Below are positions 43,485 to 51,853 of a DNA stretch of 64,000 nucleotides, in pieces. This DNA comes from CADCTB01 sp035494015 (GTDB lineage Bacteria > Actinomycetota > Acidimicrobiia > Acidimicrobiales > AC-14). The position numbers were made by a program, and so were the translations under genes. Each line of letters starts with the position of its first letter. The first letter of the stretch is position 1. The notes beneath the pieces are model-generated. The model had not been told where the DNA came from. It searched no databases and saw only the letters and a list, made by a program, of their open reading frames with translations. The stretch covers positions 1 through 64,000 of the forward strand of contig DATJHJ010000030.1 in assembly GCA_035494015.1 (NCBI GenBank), given 5' to 3'.

Positions 43485-44434
43485 GACCGCGCCCCCAGCC
43501 GGACCCGCACGTCGATGATCGGGTACAGCAGGTCGACGGCCAGGTTGAACAGGACGACGACCACGCCGGCCAGCAGCACCACGCCCTGCATCATGGGGTA
43601 GTCGGACGACCCGGCCGACTCCAGCGTCAGGTTGCCGATCCCCGACCGCCCGAAGATCAGCTCGACCACCACCGCCCCCTCGATCAGGCTGGCCAGGATC
43701 GAGCCCAGGACGGTCAGGACGGGCAGGGCCGCGTTGCGCATGGCGTGGCCCAGGTAGATCCGCAGGTCGGCTAGCCCCTTGCCGCGGGCGGTGCGCACGT
43801 AGTCCTCCCGCATGACCTCGACCAGCGAGCTCTGCAGGAGCCGGGCCACCAGGGCGGTCGGGAGGGCGGCGAGGGTGAAGGCGGGCAGGACCATGCTCTT
43901 CCAGCCGGACTGGCCCACGACGGGCACGAGGTGGAGCTTGACCGCGAACACGTAGATCAGCAGGTAGGCCAGGAAGAACCCGGGGATCGAGGCCCCCGAG
44001 AGCTCGACCAGGCGGACGATCTGGGGCAGCCAGCGGCCCCGGGTGCGGGCCCCGATCAGGGCCAGGGGCACGGCGAGCACGACCATGATCAGCACCGAGC
44101 TCAGGGCCAGCTCGATGGTGGAGGGGAGGGCGTCGCGGATGGCGTCGGTCACCCCGCGGTGGGTGAGCAGCGACCGCCCGAGATCCCCGTGCAGCGCCTT
44201 GGTCAGCCACCGCCAGTACTGGACCAGCAGGGGCTTGTCGAAGCCGAGCCGGTGGCGGACAGCGTCGATCTGTTCAGGCGTGGGGAGGATCTCGGGCGGC
44301 AGGCCGGCGGAGGCCAGCTTGCTCGACGGGTCGCCCGACGCCGAGCCCAGGACGAAGCTCAGGAAGGACAGCCCGAAAAGGGTGGGCACCGCGAGCAAGA
44401 GCCGGCTGACCGCATAGCGGCCGGTGCCGCGCAC
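43481..44434 (-). CDS. Oligopeptide/dipeptide ABC transporter permease (DppB type)
   Basis: A 317-residue inner-membrane protein with about six helices. It has the family N-terminus (SRLLLAVPTLFGLSFLSFVLG), the periplasmic PTPEQIDAVRHRLGFDKPLLVQYWRWL, and the ATPase-contact loop YVRTARGKGLADLRIYLGHAMRNA. The GTG start is one base after the substrate-binding protein's stop. Confidence 0.93.
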   Translation of the reverse strand: MRGTGRYAVSRLLLAVPTLFGLSFLSFVLGSASGDPSSKLASAGLPPEILPTPEQIDAVRHRLGFDKPLLVQYWRWLTKALHGDLGRSLLTHRGVTDAIRDALPSTIELALSSVLIMVVLAVPLALIGARTRGRWLPQIVRLVELSGASIPGFFLAYLLIYVFAVKLHLVPVVGQSGWKSMVLPAFTLAALPTALVARLLQSSLVEVMREDYVRTARGKGLADLRIYLGHAMRNAALPVLTVLGSILASLIEGAVVVELIFGRSGIGNLTLESAGSSDYPMMQGVVLLAGVVVVLFNLAVDLLYPIIDVRVRLGARS

Positions 44435-44435
44435 G

Positions 44436-46877
44436 CTACGACGATGTGGACTTCGTGAGGCTCACCCACCGCTGGCTGGTCTGGGACGGGTGCGGGTCGC
44501 CCAGCTTGACCTTGCTCGACATCCCGTAGATCCGGTACTGGCCGACGACGGGGATGACGATGTTGGTCTGGTCCTGGTTGACCAGGATGGCCATCATGTT
44601 GGCGGCCGCCTTCTGGTTGTCGGTGGGGGTTTTGGCGTTGTTCGACGCCGGCACCCACTGCGTGTCCATCGGGCCCAGCTTGGCCGGGGTGTGGGTGTCG
44701 TCGGCGGTGGTGCTGCACGGGGTGTTGCCGAACGGGAAGACACCGCCGCCGTTGTTCCGGCCGACGACGCCGGTCGACACGTCGTTCACCGGCGGGTCGA
44801 TGGCGTTCACCCCGTCGGCGGGGGCGAAACGGAAGTTGGTGGCCGACGAGCAGGCCTGGCGCAGCACCGGGAGGAAGGCGGCGTTGGCGTCGTTCTGGTT
44901 GGGCAGCTCGAGGTCGAGGTCCCAGAGCGTCGTGTTGTACATCTGGCCCCGGCCCACGGTGCCGTCGGTGCAGGTGACGGCCCCGTCGCACGCCCCCCGC
45001 TCCGTCTTCAGGTCGATCCCGATGGTCTTCATCTGGGCCTGCAGCAGGTCGTAGCCGGCCTGGGGCACCAGCGAGATGCCGATCATGTACAGCTGCAGCG
45101 GGCGACCGGTGGTGAAGCGGGCGTCACCGTGCCAGGTGCGGAACTCGTTGTTGCCGCAGGCCGTGTTGGCCCCGGGGTTGGCGTTCCCGCAGGTCCAGCC
45201 GTCGGCGTCGAGGATGGTCTTGGCCTGGGCCGCGTCGGTCTTGAGGGGCGGCACCATGTCCTTGAACGTCCCCAGCACGCCCGGGGGCGACATCCACCGA
45301 CCGGGGTCGGCGTTGCCCGAGTAGACGGCGCTGACGACGGCCTGGCGGTCGATGCCCAGCGAGACGGCCTGGCGCACCTTCGGGTCCGTCCCGATGTTGA
45401 AGGTGTAGTTGGCCGGCGTGGCCGGGGGGACGAGCGTCATGTCCGGCTTGTCCGGCGAGGTCTTGACCACCTTGTTGACGTAGATCAGCGAGTTCTGCCC
45501 GAAGGGGGCGCTGACCACCTGCTTGCCGTTGGCCTTCACTGCCTCGGTGTCGAGGGGGTTGATGTCGATGTCCAGGTCGTACGTGCCGGCCTGGAGCCCG
45601 GCGGTGCGGACGGCCGGGTCGGCGATGAACGTGTAGTTCATGCCGTGGACCTGGGCCGCCTGGGTGCCCCAGTAGTTGGTGTTGGCCACGAAGGCCGCGG
45701 TGCCGCCGCCCTGGGGCGTGGTCGGGCTGTAGCTCACGTACTTGAACGGGCCGGTGCCCTGCGGGGTCCCGGTGGCCAGGGGGGTGGCGGGCAGGTTGGG
45801 CATGCCGAGGACCAGGGTGCCGTCGGCGATGCCGGCGGTGCTGCCGTCGAGGTGGCGGCCCTGGTTGCGGGGGCTGGACAGGCCGGGCGTCTGCATTGAT
45901 GCCGGCGACGGCATCGGCTTGCCGGAGCTGTCGCGCAGCACCTCGACGATGGCGCCCTTGGGGTGCACGAGCTGCTCGGGCAGGCGCAGGTTCTGGGTGC
46001 GGGGGGTGAAGTCGACCGTGTAGTCGTCGATCTTCTCCACCGAGTCCCAGGTGCACAGGGTCAGGTTGGTGGCGCAGCCGGCGGCGGCGCCGGGCAGGGC
46101 CATGGTGAAGGCCAGGGTGTTCTCGCCGTCGGACGGAGAGCCGCTGAGGGGCTGGCGGTCCCGCCAGGTCCAGATGACGTCGTCGGCGTTGAACGGCTGG
46201 CCGTCGTGGAAGGTGACCCCCTGGCGGAGGTGGAACCGCCACGTGTCGGCGCAGAAGGGCCGGTCGGCGATGCCGCCGCACGTGGGGTAGGGCGTGGGCG
46301 TGCTGGGCAGGGCTGCGGGGGCGCCGGCATTGCCCTTGACCGTGTTCCGGTTGGTGCCCACCGGGATGGACTCCCAGCTCGTGGCCAGCCCCGGCTGCAG
46401 GCTGAAGTCCGAGCCCATGATGATGAGGGGCTCGTTGAGGTTGGAGTTGAGCGGGTAGGTGAAAGCGCTCGACGAGTAGCCCGGGCCGGACCCGCTGTCG
46501 CTGCTGATCCACTGGTCGGCGTTGGCGGCGACGTTCACCGTCCCGCTCGCCACCGTGAACGCGCCGGCCGGCTTGCCGTCCTGGCCGGGGGTCAGGATGA
46601 TGTCGACATCGCTGACGGGCGCGGCGAGGAACTTGCCCGCTACCAGTTCGTCCTGGGTGCCGTAGACGCCGTTCTTGGCCTTGTACTGCTCCTCGGCCGA
46701 ACGGACCTTGTCCGCGCTCGTCTTGGACGACGACGAGCTGCCGCTGCTGCACGACACGGCCAGGCTGGCCACCAGGGCCATGCTCATGAGGCCCACGCCC
46801 GCCCGGGACCGTCCACCTTCCATCCCGCCGATCCCCCGCCGTGCACTACTCCGCGGCAGACCGAACCGTCCCAGCAT
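44436..46877 (-). CDS. Peptide-transport substrate-binding lipoprotein with pilin-like insert
   Basis: An 813-residue family 5 solute-binding protein. The signal peptide ends at a lipobox (SLAVSC). The next about 60 residues (KVRSAEEQYKAKNGVYGTQD, then DELVAGKFLAAPVSD) resemble the C-terminal part of small type IV pilins. The binding domain then follows, with PLIIMGSDFSLQPGLATSWE, WRFHLRQGVTFHDGQPFNADD and a long C-terminal lobe. At about 800 residues it is much longer than the usual 500-600. AGGGGGGGT just before the ATG serves as ribosome site. First gene of the operon. Confidence 0.87.
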   Translation of the reverse strand: MLGRFGLPRSSARRGIGGMEGGRSRAGVGLMSMALVASLAVSCSSGSSSSSKTSADKVRSAEEQYKAKNGVYGTQDELVAGKFLAAPVSDVDIILTPGQDGKPAGAFTVASGTVNVAANADQWISSDSGSGPGYSSSAFTYPLNSNLNEPLIIMGSDFSLQPGLATSWESIPVGTNRNTVKGNAGAPAALPSTPTPYPTCGGIADRPFCADTWRFHLRQGVTFHDGQPFNADDVIWTWRDRQPLSGSPSDGENTLAFTMALPGAAAGCATNLTLCTWDSVEKIDDYTVDFTPRTQNLRLPEQLVHPKGAIVEVLRDSSGKPMPSPASMQTPGLSSPRNQGRHLDGSTAGIADGTLVLGMPNLPATPLATGTPQGTGPFKYVSYSPTTPQGGGTAAFVANTNYWGTQAAQVHGMNYTFIADPAVRTAGLQAGTYDLDIDINPLDTEAVKANGKQVVSAPFGQNSLIYVNKVVKTSPDKPDMTLVPPATPANYTFNIGTDPKVRQAVSLGIDRQAVVSAVYSGNADPGRWMSPPGVLGTFKDMVPPLKTDAAQAKTILDADGWTCGNANPGANTACGNNEFRTWHGDARFTTGRPLQLYMIGISLVPQAGYDLLQAQMKTIGIDLKTERGACDGAVTCTDGTVGRGQMYNTTLWDLDLELPNQNDANAAFLPVLRQACSSATNFRFAPADGVNAIDPPVNDVSTGVVGRNNGGGVFPFGNTPCSTTADDTHTPAKLGPMDTQWVPASNNAKTPTDNQKAAANMMAILVNQDQTNIVIPVVGQYRIYGMSSKVKLGDPHPSQTSQRWVSLTKSTSS

Positions 46878-46895
46878 GACCCCCCCTAAACCGAT

Positions 46896-46915
46896 GTACG
46901 AGGGGAATATCGTAC
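46896..46915. promoter_or_regulatory. Inverted repeat upstream of the transporter operon
   Basis: GTACGA and TCGTAC are separated by 8 nt, 19 bp upstream of the substrate-binding protein start. The stretch is AT-rich relative to its surroundings, and TACGAT on the minus strand could be a -10. An operator is a reasonable guess only. Confidence 0.35.
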
Positions 46916-46959
46916 CCGTCAGGTCCTTCGGGGAGTAGTGGCGGTTCGCAGTAGTCCTG

Positions 46960-48141
46960 CTAGGCGGCGGGGACCTGCTTGGGGTGCGGCATGCACAGCT
47001 CGTCGTACTCGGCGATGACGATCTCGCCCGCGTCGGGACCGCACGCCGGGCAGGCCGGGTCGCGGTTGATCTTGAAGGTGCGGAACGACTGCTCCAGGGC
47101 GTCGTAGGCCAGCAGCCGGCCGACGAGGGGGTCGCCGAGGCCGAGGATCAGCTTGATGGCCTCCATGGCCTGGATGGAGCCGATGATGCCGGGGAGCACG
47201 CCCAGCACGCCGGCCTCGGCGCACGACGGGGCGAGCTCCGGCGGCGGCGGTTCGGGCACCTGGCAGCGGTAGCAGGGCCCGACGAAGGGGTTGTAGACGG
47301 TGACCATCCCGTCGAAGCGGAAGATCGACCCGTGGACCACCGGGATGCGCTTGACCAACGAGGCGTCGTTGACCAGGTAGCGGGTGGGGAAGTTGTCGGT
47401 CCCGTCGACGATGACGTCGTACCCGTCGATCACCTCGAGGATGTTGTCGGCCCCCAGGCGGACGTCGTAGGTGACCACGTTCACATCCGGGTTGAGGCTG
47501 ACCAGGGTCTTCTTGGCTGAGTCGACCTTGCGGTCCCCGACCCGGTCCATGTTGTGGAGGATCTGGCGCTGCAGGTTGGACTCGTCGACCACGTCCATGT
47601 CGACGATGCCCAGCGTGCCCACGCCGGCGGCGGCCAGGTAGAGGGCGGCCGGGGAGCCCAGCCCGCCCGCGCCCAGCAGGAGGACCTTGGCGTCGAGCAG
47701 CTTCTGCTGGCCGGCCTCGCCCACCTCGGGCAGGAGCAGGTGGCGCTGGTAGCGGTTGCGCTGGTCTGCGGACAGCGTGCGGGGGGCGGCCCACGCCCGG
47801 TTCTCGTTCTTCCACTTGTTGAACCCGCCGGCCATCGAGACCACGTCCGTGTAGCCCAGCTCGGCCAGGGTGCGGGCGGCGAAGGCCGAGCGGGTGCCGC
47901 CGGCGCAATACACGACGACCGGGGCCGACTTGTCGGTCAGCCGGCTCTCGACCTGGCTCTCCAGGTGGCCGCGCGGGATGTGCACCGCGTCGGGCAGCGC
48001 CCCCTGCTCGTACTCGTCGGGCTCGCGCACGTCGAGGACCACGGTGGCGGGGTCGGCGGCGATGGCGGCCTCGGCCGCCGCGGTGTCGACTTCGCGGATG
48101 GACGACTTGGCCTGGGCCAGCAGGTCACGGAATGTGGGCAT
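46960..48141 (-). CDS. moeB: Rhodanese-MoeB/ThiF fusion (sulfur-carrier adenylyltransferase)
   Basis: A 393-residue protein. Residues about 1-110 are a rhodanese domain with the active Cys in VVVYCAGGTRS. Residues about 125-393 are an E1-like adenylation domain: LLLGAGGLGSPAALYLAAAGVG, DMDVVDESNLQRQILH, GTDNFPTRYLVND, and zinc ligands CYRC and CPAC. It activates and sulfurates sulfur-carrier proteins for molybdopterin, thiamine or thio-tRNA synthesis. In MoeZ and MOCS3 the rhodanese is C-terminal; here the order is reversed. ATG at 48141 is chosen; upstream open frame is unlike the family. Confidence 0.9.
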   Translation of the reverse strand: MPTFRDLLAQAKSSIREVDTAAAEAAIAADPATVVLDVREPDEYEQGALPDAVHIPRGHLESQVESRLTDKSAPVVVYCAGGTRSAFAARTLAELGYTDVVSMAGGFNKWKNENRAWAAPRTLSADQRNRYQRHLLLPEVGEAGQQKLLDAKVLLLGAGGLGSPAALYLAAAGVGTLGIVDMDVVDESNLQRQILHNMDRVGDRKVDSAKKTLVSLNPDVNVVTYDVRLGADNILEVIDGYDVIVDGTDNFPTRYLVNDASLVKRIPVVHGSIFRFDGMVTVYNPFVGPCYRCQVPEPPPPELAPSCAEAGVLGVLPGIIGSIQAMEAIKLILGLGDPLVGRLLAYDALEQSFRTFKINRDPACPACGPDAGEIVIAEYDELCMPHPKQVPAA

Positions 48142-48233
48142 GGGCGTCGATCCTCGGAAAAGAGCGGTTTCAGACCGTAGAAACCCTACCGCGCAGGTCG
48201 ACATTCCCGTCGCCGGTCCAGGACGCGACCCCC

Positions 48234-48263
48234 TTGACAATAGCGCGCTGCGTCAAGAACAAT
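48234..48263 (+). promoter_or_regulatory. Possible promoter, TTGACA / AACAAT
   Basis: A perfect -35 TTGACA (48234-48239) is followed after 18 bp by AACAAT (48258-48263), 62 bp upstream of the downstream gene's start. TTGAC and GTCAA around the spacer form a short inverted repeat. It is the only consensus-like -35 noticed in the window. Confidence 0.45.
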
Positions 48264-48325
48264 GAGATGACACGAACCTCCCCCTGGTGAACTTCTCTGA
48301 CTCGCCCCTCTCCTGGAGGCTTCCC

Positions 48326-48967
48326 GTGAGCACCGTCTCGCTGGTCCCCACCGACGTCGCGCCGGTGGCGGTTCTCCCCATCCGACCCTGGCCCGACGGC
48401 GTCATCGACGCCCTCGGCCACGACCCCCGCTCCGCCTACGTCGAGCGCTTCTGGCTCGGCATCCTCGGCCCGTCCACCACGTGGCTCATCCGCCGCCTCG
48501 CCGCCGGGCTCGATTCGTCCCCCGAGGGGTTCGACCTGGACCTGGCCGCCACCGCTCAGGCCCTCGGCCTGGGGTCCAAGGGCGGCCGCCACTCGCCGTT
48601 CATGCGGGCCCTGTCCCGGTGCTGCCAGTTCGACCTGGCCGAGGCTCGGGCCGACGGGATCCTGGCCGTGCGCCGCAAGCTCCCGCCCCTGAACCGGCGG
48701 CAGATCCTCCGCCTGCCGCCCGACCTGGCCGCCGCCCACCAGGCCTGGCAGGAGGCCCAGCTCCAGACCCCGGCCCACGAGCAGCAGCGCCGGCGAGCGC
48801 GCCGGCTGGCCCTCAGCCTGCTGGAGCTGGGCGAGGATCTGGAGGCCACCGAGCGCCAGTTGATGCGGTGGAAGTTCCACCCCGCCCTGTGCCGGGAGGC
48901 GGCGGCGTGGGCGGAGGACCGCCACGGCCAGGCCGTGCACCCCACCGACGAGGATCCCGCGGCGTAG
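48326..48967 (+). CDS. Cytoplasmic protein of unknown function
   Basis: A 213-residue protein. After a short N-terminus it has VLPIRPWPDGVIDALGHDPRS, YVERFWLGILGPSTTWLIRRL, and an Arg/Leu-rich helical second half (QQRRRARRLALSLLELGEDL). No family is recognised. GTG at 48326 is preferred because GGAGG lies 6 nt before it; the frame also opens from GTG 48287. The middle (FDLDLAATAQALGLGSKGG) could be a winged-helix-like region. Followed by a strong hairpin. Confidence 0.65.
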   Translation: MSTVSLVPTDVAPVAVLPIRPWPDGVIDALGHDPRSAYVERFWLGILGPSTTWLIRRLAAGLDSSPEGFDLDLAATAQALGLGSKGGRHSPFMRALSRCCQFDLAEARADGILAVRRKLPPLNRRQILRLPPDLAAAHQAWQEAQLQTPAHEQQRRRARRLALSLLELGEDLEATERQLMRWKFHPALCREAAAWAEDRHGQAVHPTDEDPAA

Positions 48968-48980
48968 AGATCCCCCCACC

Positions 48981-49017
48981 GCCGGCGGCCGGGGCTCCCG
49001 CCTCCCCGGCCGCCGGC
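48981..49017 (+). terminator. 14-bp GC hairpin after the unknown gene
   Basis: GCCGGCGGCCGGGG (48981-48994) pairs exactly with 49004-49017 around a 9-nt loop, starting 13 bp after the stop. There is no T-tract. It probably ends transcription before the aminotransferase-like gene. Confidence 0.6.
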
Positions 49018-49132
49018 CCTCCTCCAGTGGTGCTGGCACCCCTGCGGGACACGCCAGCCAGCACCGTTTCAGGAATGGGCCCTTTCTGTCGAAATACCTC
49101 TTGTCACGGTGGAAAGGAACGGGTGAACGGCG

Positions 49133-50194
49133 ATGGGGCACGAGCGCACGACCAACCTGGCGGAGCACCGGCTCCGCCGCGGCGACCCAGCGCGGCTCGA
49201 CCTGTCCGCCGGCCTGAACCCGTACGGGCCGCCGGCCGCAGTGCTCGACGCCCTCCATGCGCTGACGGCCGCCGACGTCGCCGTCCCGCCGGACCACGCC
49301 GCCGAGCGCCTGGAGGCTGCCTACGCCGCTGCGCTGGGCGTCGACCCGTCCGAGCTCATCGCCGGCCGCGGCCCGGCGGAGTTCCTCTGGGACCTCGGGC
49401 GCCTGGTCCCCCACCACGCCGTCGCCGTCCCCCTGCCGGCCTGGGGCGAGGTGCTCGACGTCTTCCCCACCCGCGGCTTCTCCCGGTACCCGGGCGAGCA
49501 GCTGCCCTCCGTCGCCCAGCTCGACGAGGCCCTCGACGTGGCCGAGCTGGTGGTCGTGTCCAACCCCCAACTCCCGTCCGGGCTGACCCTGGACCGCGAG
49601 GGCCTGCTCGACGCCGCCGAGCGACATCCGGCGTCGACCCTCGTCGTCGACGAGGCCGCCGTCGACTTCCTGCCCGACCCCGGCGCGGCAACGCTGGTCG
49701 GCGCCGACGTCGACAACGTGATCGTGCTGCGCTCGACCGCCGAGTTCTACGGCACGGGCGCCACGCGCACCGGCGTGGCCTGGAGCCGCGACCGGCGGCT
49801 GCTGCGTGAGCTGTTCGGCCACCGCGAGGCCCGGCCCATCTCGGGGCTCGACGCCCTGGTGGCCGAGGCCGCCCTGGCCGCCACCGGCTGGGCCGACCAA
49901 GCCCGGCGACGGCTGGCCGCCGACGGGGCCTGGCTGAACGCCATCCTCCAACCCCTCGGCGGCCGCCTGACCGGGTCCGAGCTGCCCTACCGCTACCTCG
50001 TTTCCGATGATGCGGTCGAGTGGGCCGACGTGCTCGCCGGCCAGGGCGTGCGCGTCCGCGCCGTCGGGCCCGAGCACGGCGTCCACCCCGGGGCCCTCGG
50101 CGTCTTCGCCCCTCGGGACACGGACCGCCCCGTGCTGGCCGCCGCCCTCGGCGCGGTCCGCACCAGCCCCCCGGCCTTCAGCGAGGCCGGGTAG
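49133..50194 (+). CDS. Aminotransferase-fold protein lacking the PLP lysine
   Basis: A 353-residue fold-type I PLP-family protein, closest by eye to CobD/CobC (threonine-phosphate decarboxylase) and HisC. It opens LDLSAGLNPYGPP, has VVVSNPQLPSG (NP motif) and LVVDEAAVDFLPD. The segment that normally carries the PLP lysine (SxxK) reads VLRSTAEFYGTGATRTG: Lys is replaced by Glu while the surrounding FY and R are retained. It therefore cannot form the usual Schiff base and is probably a pseudoenzyme or has a non-PLP role. The decayed copy at 62633 has the same Glu. Confidence 0.78.
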   Translation: MGHERTTNLAEHRLRRGDPARLDLSAGLNPYGPPAAVLDALHALTAADVAVPPDHAAERLEAAYAAALGVDPSELIAGRGPAEFLWDLGRLVPHHAVAVPLPAWGEVLDVFPTRGFSRYPGEQLPSVAQLDEALDVAELVVVSNPQLPSGLTLDREGLLDAAERHPASTLVVDEAAVDFLPDPGAATLVGADVDNVIVLRSTAEFYGTGATRTGVAWSRDRRLLRELFGHREARPISGLDALVAEAALAATGWADQARRRLAADGAWLNAILQPLGGRLTGSELPYRYLVSDDAVEWADVLAGQGVRVRAVGPEHGVHPGALGVFAPRDTDRPVLAAALGAVRTSPPAFSEAG

Positions 50195-50199
50195 ACCCC

Positions 50200-50240
50200 C
50201 AGGCGGGCTCGGCCAACCCCCCTTTTGGCCGAGCCGCCTG
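50200..50240. terminator. Hairpin between convergent genes
   Basis: CAGGCGGGCTCGGCCAA (50200-50216) pairs with 50225-50240 with a single bulged G, around CCCCCCTT; GACCC and GGGTC extend it. It lies between the stops of the aminotransferase-like gene and the FolP-like gene. The second copy of this region has lost it. Confidence 0.65.
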
Positions 50241-50248
50241 CGCGGGTC

Positions 50249-51130
50249 TCAGCGGGACTGGTGGCGCAGCTCCTCGGGCAGCACCAGGTCGGCCGGCGGC
50301 GCATCGGGGCCGGCGACGGCGTCGAGCACGGTCAGCATGTCCAGCGTGGCGGCCACGTCGTGGACCCGCAGGATCTGCTGGGGCACGTGGCGGACCGCCG
50401 CCACCGCGCCGAGCGTGCCCGCGCCCCGGTCCGCCGGCGGCCGGCGGGTCAGCGCCCCGACGAAGTCCTTCCGCGACAGGGCCAGGAGCACCGGGCGACC
50501 GAGGGCGACGACGGCGTCCAGCCCCCGCAGCAGGGCCACCGACTGCCCCGGGGTCTTGGCGAAGTCGACCCCGGGGTCGACCACGATCGAGTCGATGCCG
50601 ACCCCGGCGTCGACGGCCGCCGCCACCCGCGCGGCCAGGAACGCGGCCACCTCGGCGGCCACGTCGCCGTAGAGGCCAGGGTCCTGGCGGCGGACCAGCG
50701 GCGGCGCCGAGGTGTGCATGACGACCAGGCCGGCCCCGGCGTCGGCGCACAGGCGGGCCAGCTCCGGGTCCCGCAGGCCGGAGACGTCGTTGACCAGGTG
50801 GGCCCCCGCGGCCAGGGCGGCCTCGGCCACCGCGGGCTTGAACGTGTCGACCGAGACCAGCACGCCGGGCCACCGGGCGACCACCTCGCGGACGACCGGC
50901 ACGACCGCGCCCGCCTCGTCGGCAGGATCGGCGGGCGCCCGGTTGGTGATGGCCGACTGAGCGCCGACGTCGAGGGCGTCGGCGCCCGCCGCCACCAGGG
51001 CGCCGGCCCGGAGGACGATCTCCCCCAGGCTCCGGGTGCCCGGATCGGAGAAGGAGTCGGGGTTGGCGTTGACGACCCCCATCAGCAGGGGCCGCTCCCA
51101 GGTCACTATCCGGTCCCGCACCCGCAGCAC
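50249..51130 (-). CDS. folP: Dihydropteroate synthase family protein
   Basis: A 293-residue TIM barrel of the DHPS family. It has MGVVNANPDSFSDPG, SVDTFKPAVAEAAL, VNDVSG, VVMHT, VVDPGVDFAKT, LLALSRKDFVG and RVHDVAATLDML, so the pterin-binding Asp/Asn, Lys and His are kept. The p-aminobenzoate loop normally ESTRPG reads QSAITNRAP, as in atypical FolP2-like members. pabB-pabC elsewhere in the window suit a folate role; another function is possible. GTG start with TAGGTT 7 nt upstream. Confidence 0.85.
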   Translation of the reverse strand: MLRVRDRIVTWERPLLMGVVNANPDSFSDPGTRSLGEIVLRAGALVAAGADALDVGAQSAITNRAPADPADEAGAVVPVVREVVARWPGVLVSVDTFKPAVAEAALAAGAHLVNDVSGLRDPELARLCADAGAGLVVMHTSAPPLVRRQDPGLYGDVAAEVAAFLAARVAAAVDAGVGIDSIVVDPGVDFAKTPGQSVALLRGLDAVVALGRPVLLALSRKDFVGALTRRPPADRGAGTLGAVAAVRHVPQQILRVHDVAATLDMLTVLDAVAGPDAPPADLVLPEELRHQSR

Positions 51131-51137
51131 GGCCGCC

Positions 51138-51172
51138 AACCTAACGGCGGTGCCGGCGCCGGCCGGTAGGCT
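51138..51172. promoter_or_regulatory. Divergent -10 elements for folP and the coiled-coil gene
   Basis: TAGGTT (51143-51138, minus) is 7 nt from the folP GTG, and TAGGCT (51167-51172, plus) is 9 nt from the ATG at 51182. Both lie within a 51-bp gap. The same TAGGTT and TAGGCT are preserved in the second copy near 63673 and 63734. Confidence 0.5.
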
Positions 51173-51181
51173 GGCCGGCGG

Positions 51182-51583
51182 ATGGAGGTGCTGCCCACAC
51201 CCGACCAGGAGCTGGGACGGCGGCTGGCCGGCGTCGAGGACCGGCTCGACGCCATCAGCGAACGGCTCGGCCGGCTCGAGCTGTCCCTGGGCGACACGGT
51301 GGCCGCCGAGGTCCACGAAGCCACCGCCGAGCTGCGCCGGGCCATCAGCGAGCTCGGCCGCCGCCTGGTCCAGGATCTGCCCACCCAGCTGGCCCGCCAC
51401 CGGGACCTGATCGTGGCCGAGGTCCGGGCCGCGGCCCCGCCCCCACCGCCTCCGCCCCCGCCACCGCCACCCCCGCCGGGCCCCGAGCCCGAGGCGGAGG
51501 CGGAGATCGTCGTCGAGGGTTCAGAGGCCGCCGTTGCCGACGAACGGCGCCGCGCCTCCCGGCGGCGCCGGCGCCAGGCGTAG
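51182..51583 (+). CDS. Coiled-coil protein with 14-proline run
   Basis: A 133-residue protein. Residues 8-75 are heptad-rich helices (QELGRRLAGVEDRLDAISER and on), likely a coiled coil. A 14-residue polyproline run follows (about 87-100), then an acidic stretch (EPEAEAEIVVEG) and a basic tail (RRRASRRRRRQA). No family is recognised; it has no signal or membrane helix. It is divergent from folP, and the same arrangement is kept in the second copy. Confidence 0.68.
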   Translation: MEVLPTPDQELGRRLAGVEDRLDAISERLGRLELSLGDTVAAEVHEATAELRRAISELGRRLVQDLPTQLARHRDLIVAEVRAAAPPPPPPPPPPPPPPGPEPEAEAEIVVEGSEAAVADERRRASRRRRRQA

Positions 51584-51589
51584 CCGGGC

Positions 51590-51730
51590 CCGAGGATTCG
51601 GATCGGCTTCGACGGCACCCCCCTGCTCGGTTCCCGGACCGGGGTGGGCTGGTACACCCTCGACGCCGCGGCCATCGTGCACCGCCGCTCCGGCAAGTTC
51701 GTGCTGGAGGCGTCCGCCAACGGCGTCTGA
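51590..51730 (+). pseudogene. Fragment of a GT4 glycosyltransferase
   Basis: The frame RIGFDGTPLLGSRTGVGWYT matches the N-terminus of family 4 glycosyltransferases. After only about 20 residues it passes into AAAIVHRRSGKFVLEASANG and a stop at 51728. No ATG, GTG or TTG precedes it at the expected site. It looks like two ends of a lost gene joined by a deletion. Confidence 0.55.
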
Positions 51731-51853
51731 TCTCGCACGGTGTGCGCCGGTCGTCCGCACCGGGTGCCCGGCCACCCAACGGCTACGCTCCGGCCACCAC
51801 GGGCGCGGTGCTCGCGGGGACGACGATCTGGTCGTCGTCCGAGAAGGAGCACA

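Larger units (their letters stand above)
49545..51490. repeat. Intact copy of the duplicated trio block
   Basis: From about residue 138 of the aminotransferase-like gene through the FolP-like gene to the proline run of the coiled-coil gene, this block matches 62633-64000 in gene order, orientation and sequence. The homology at its left end begins at AGCT (49545). The copies are clearly diverged, so the duplication is not recent. Confidence 0.9.
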
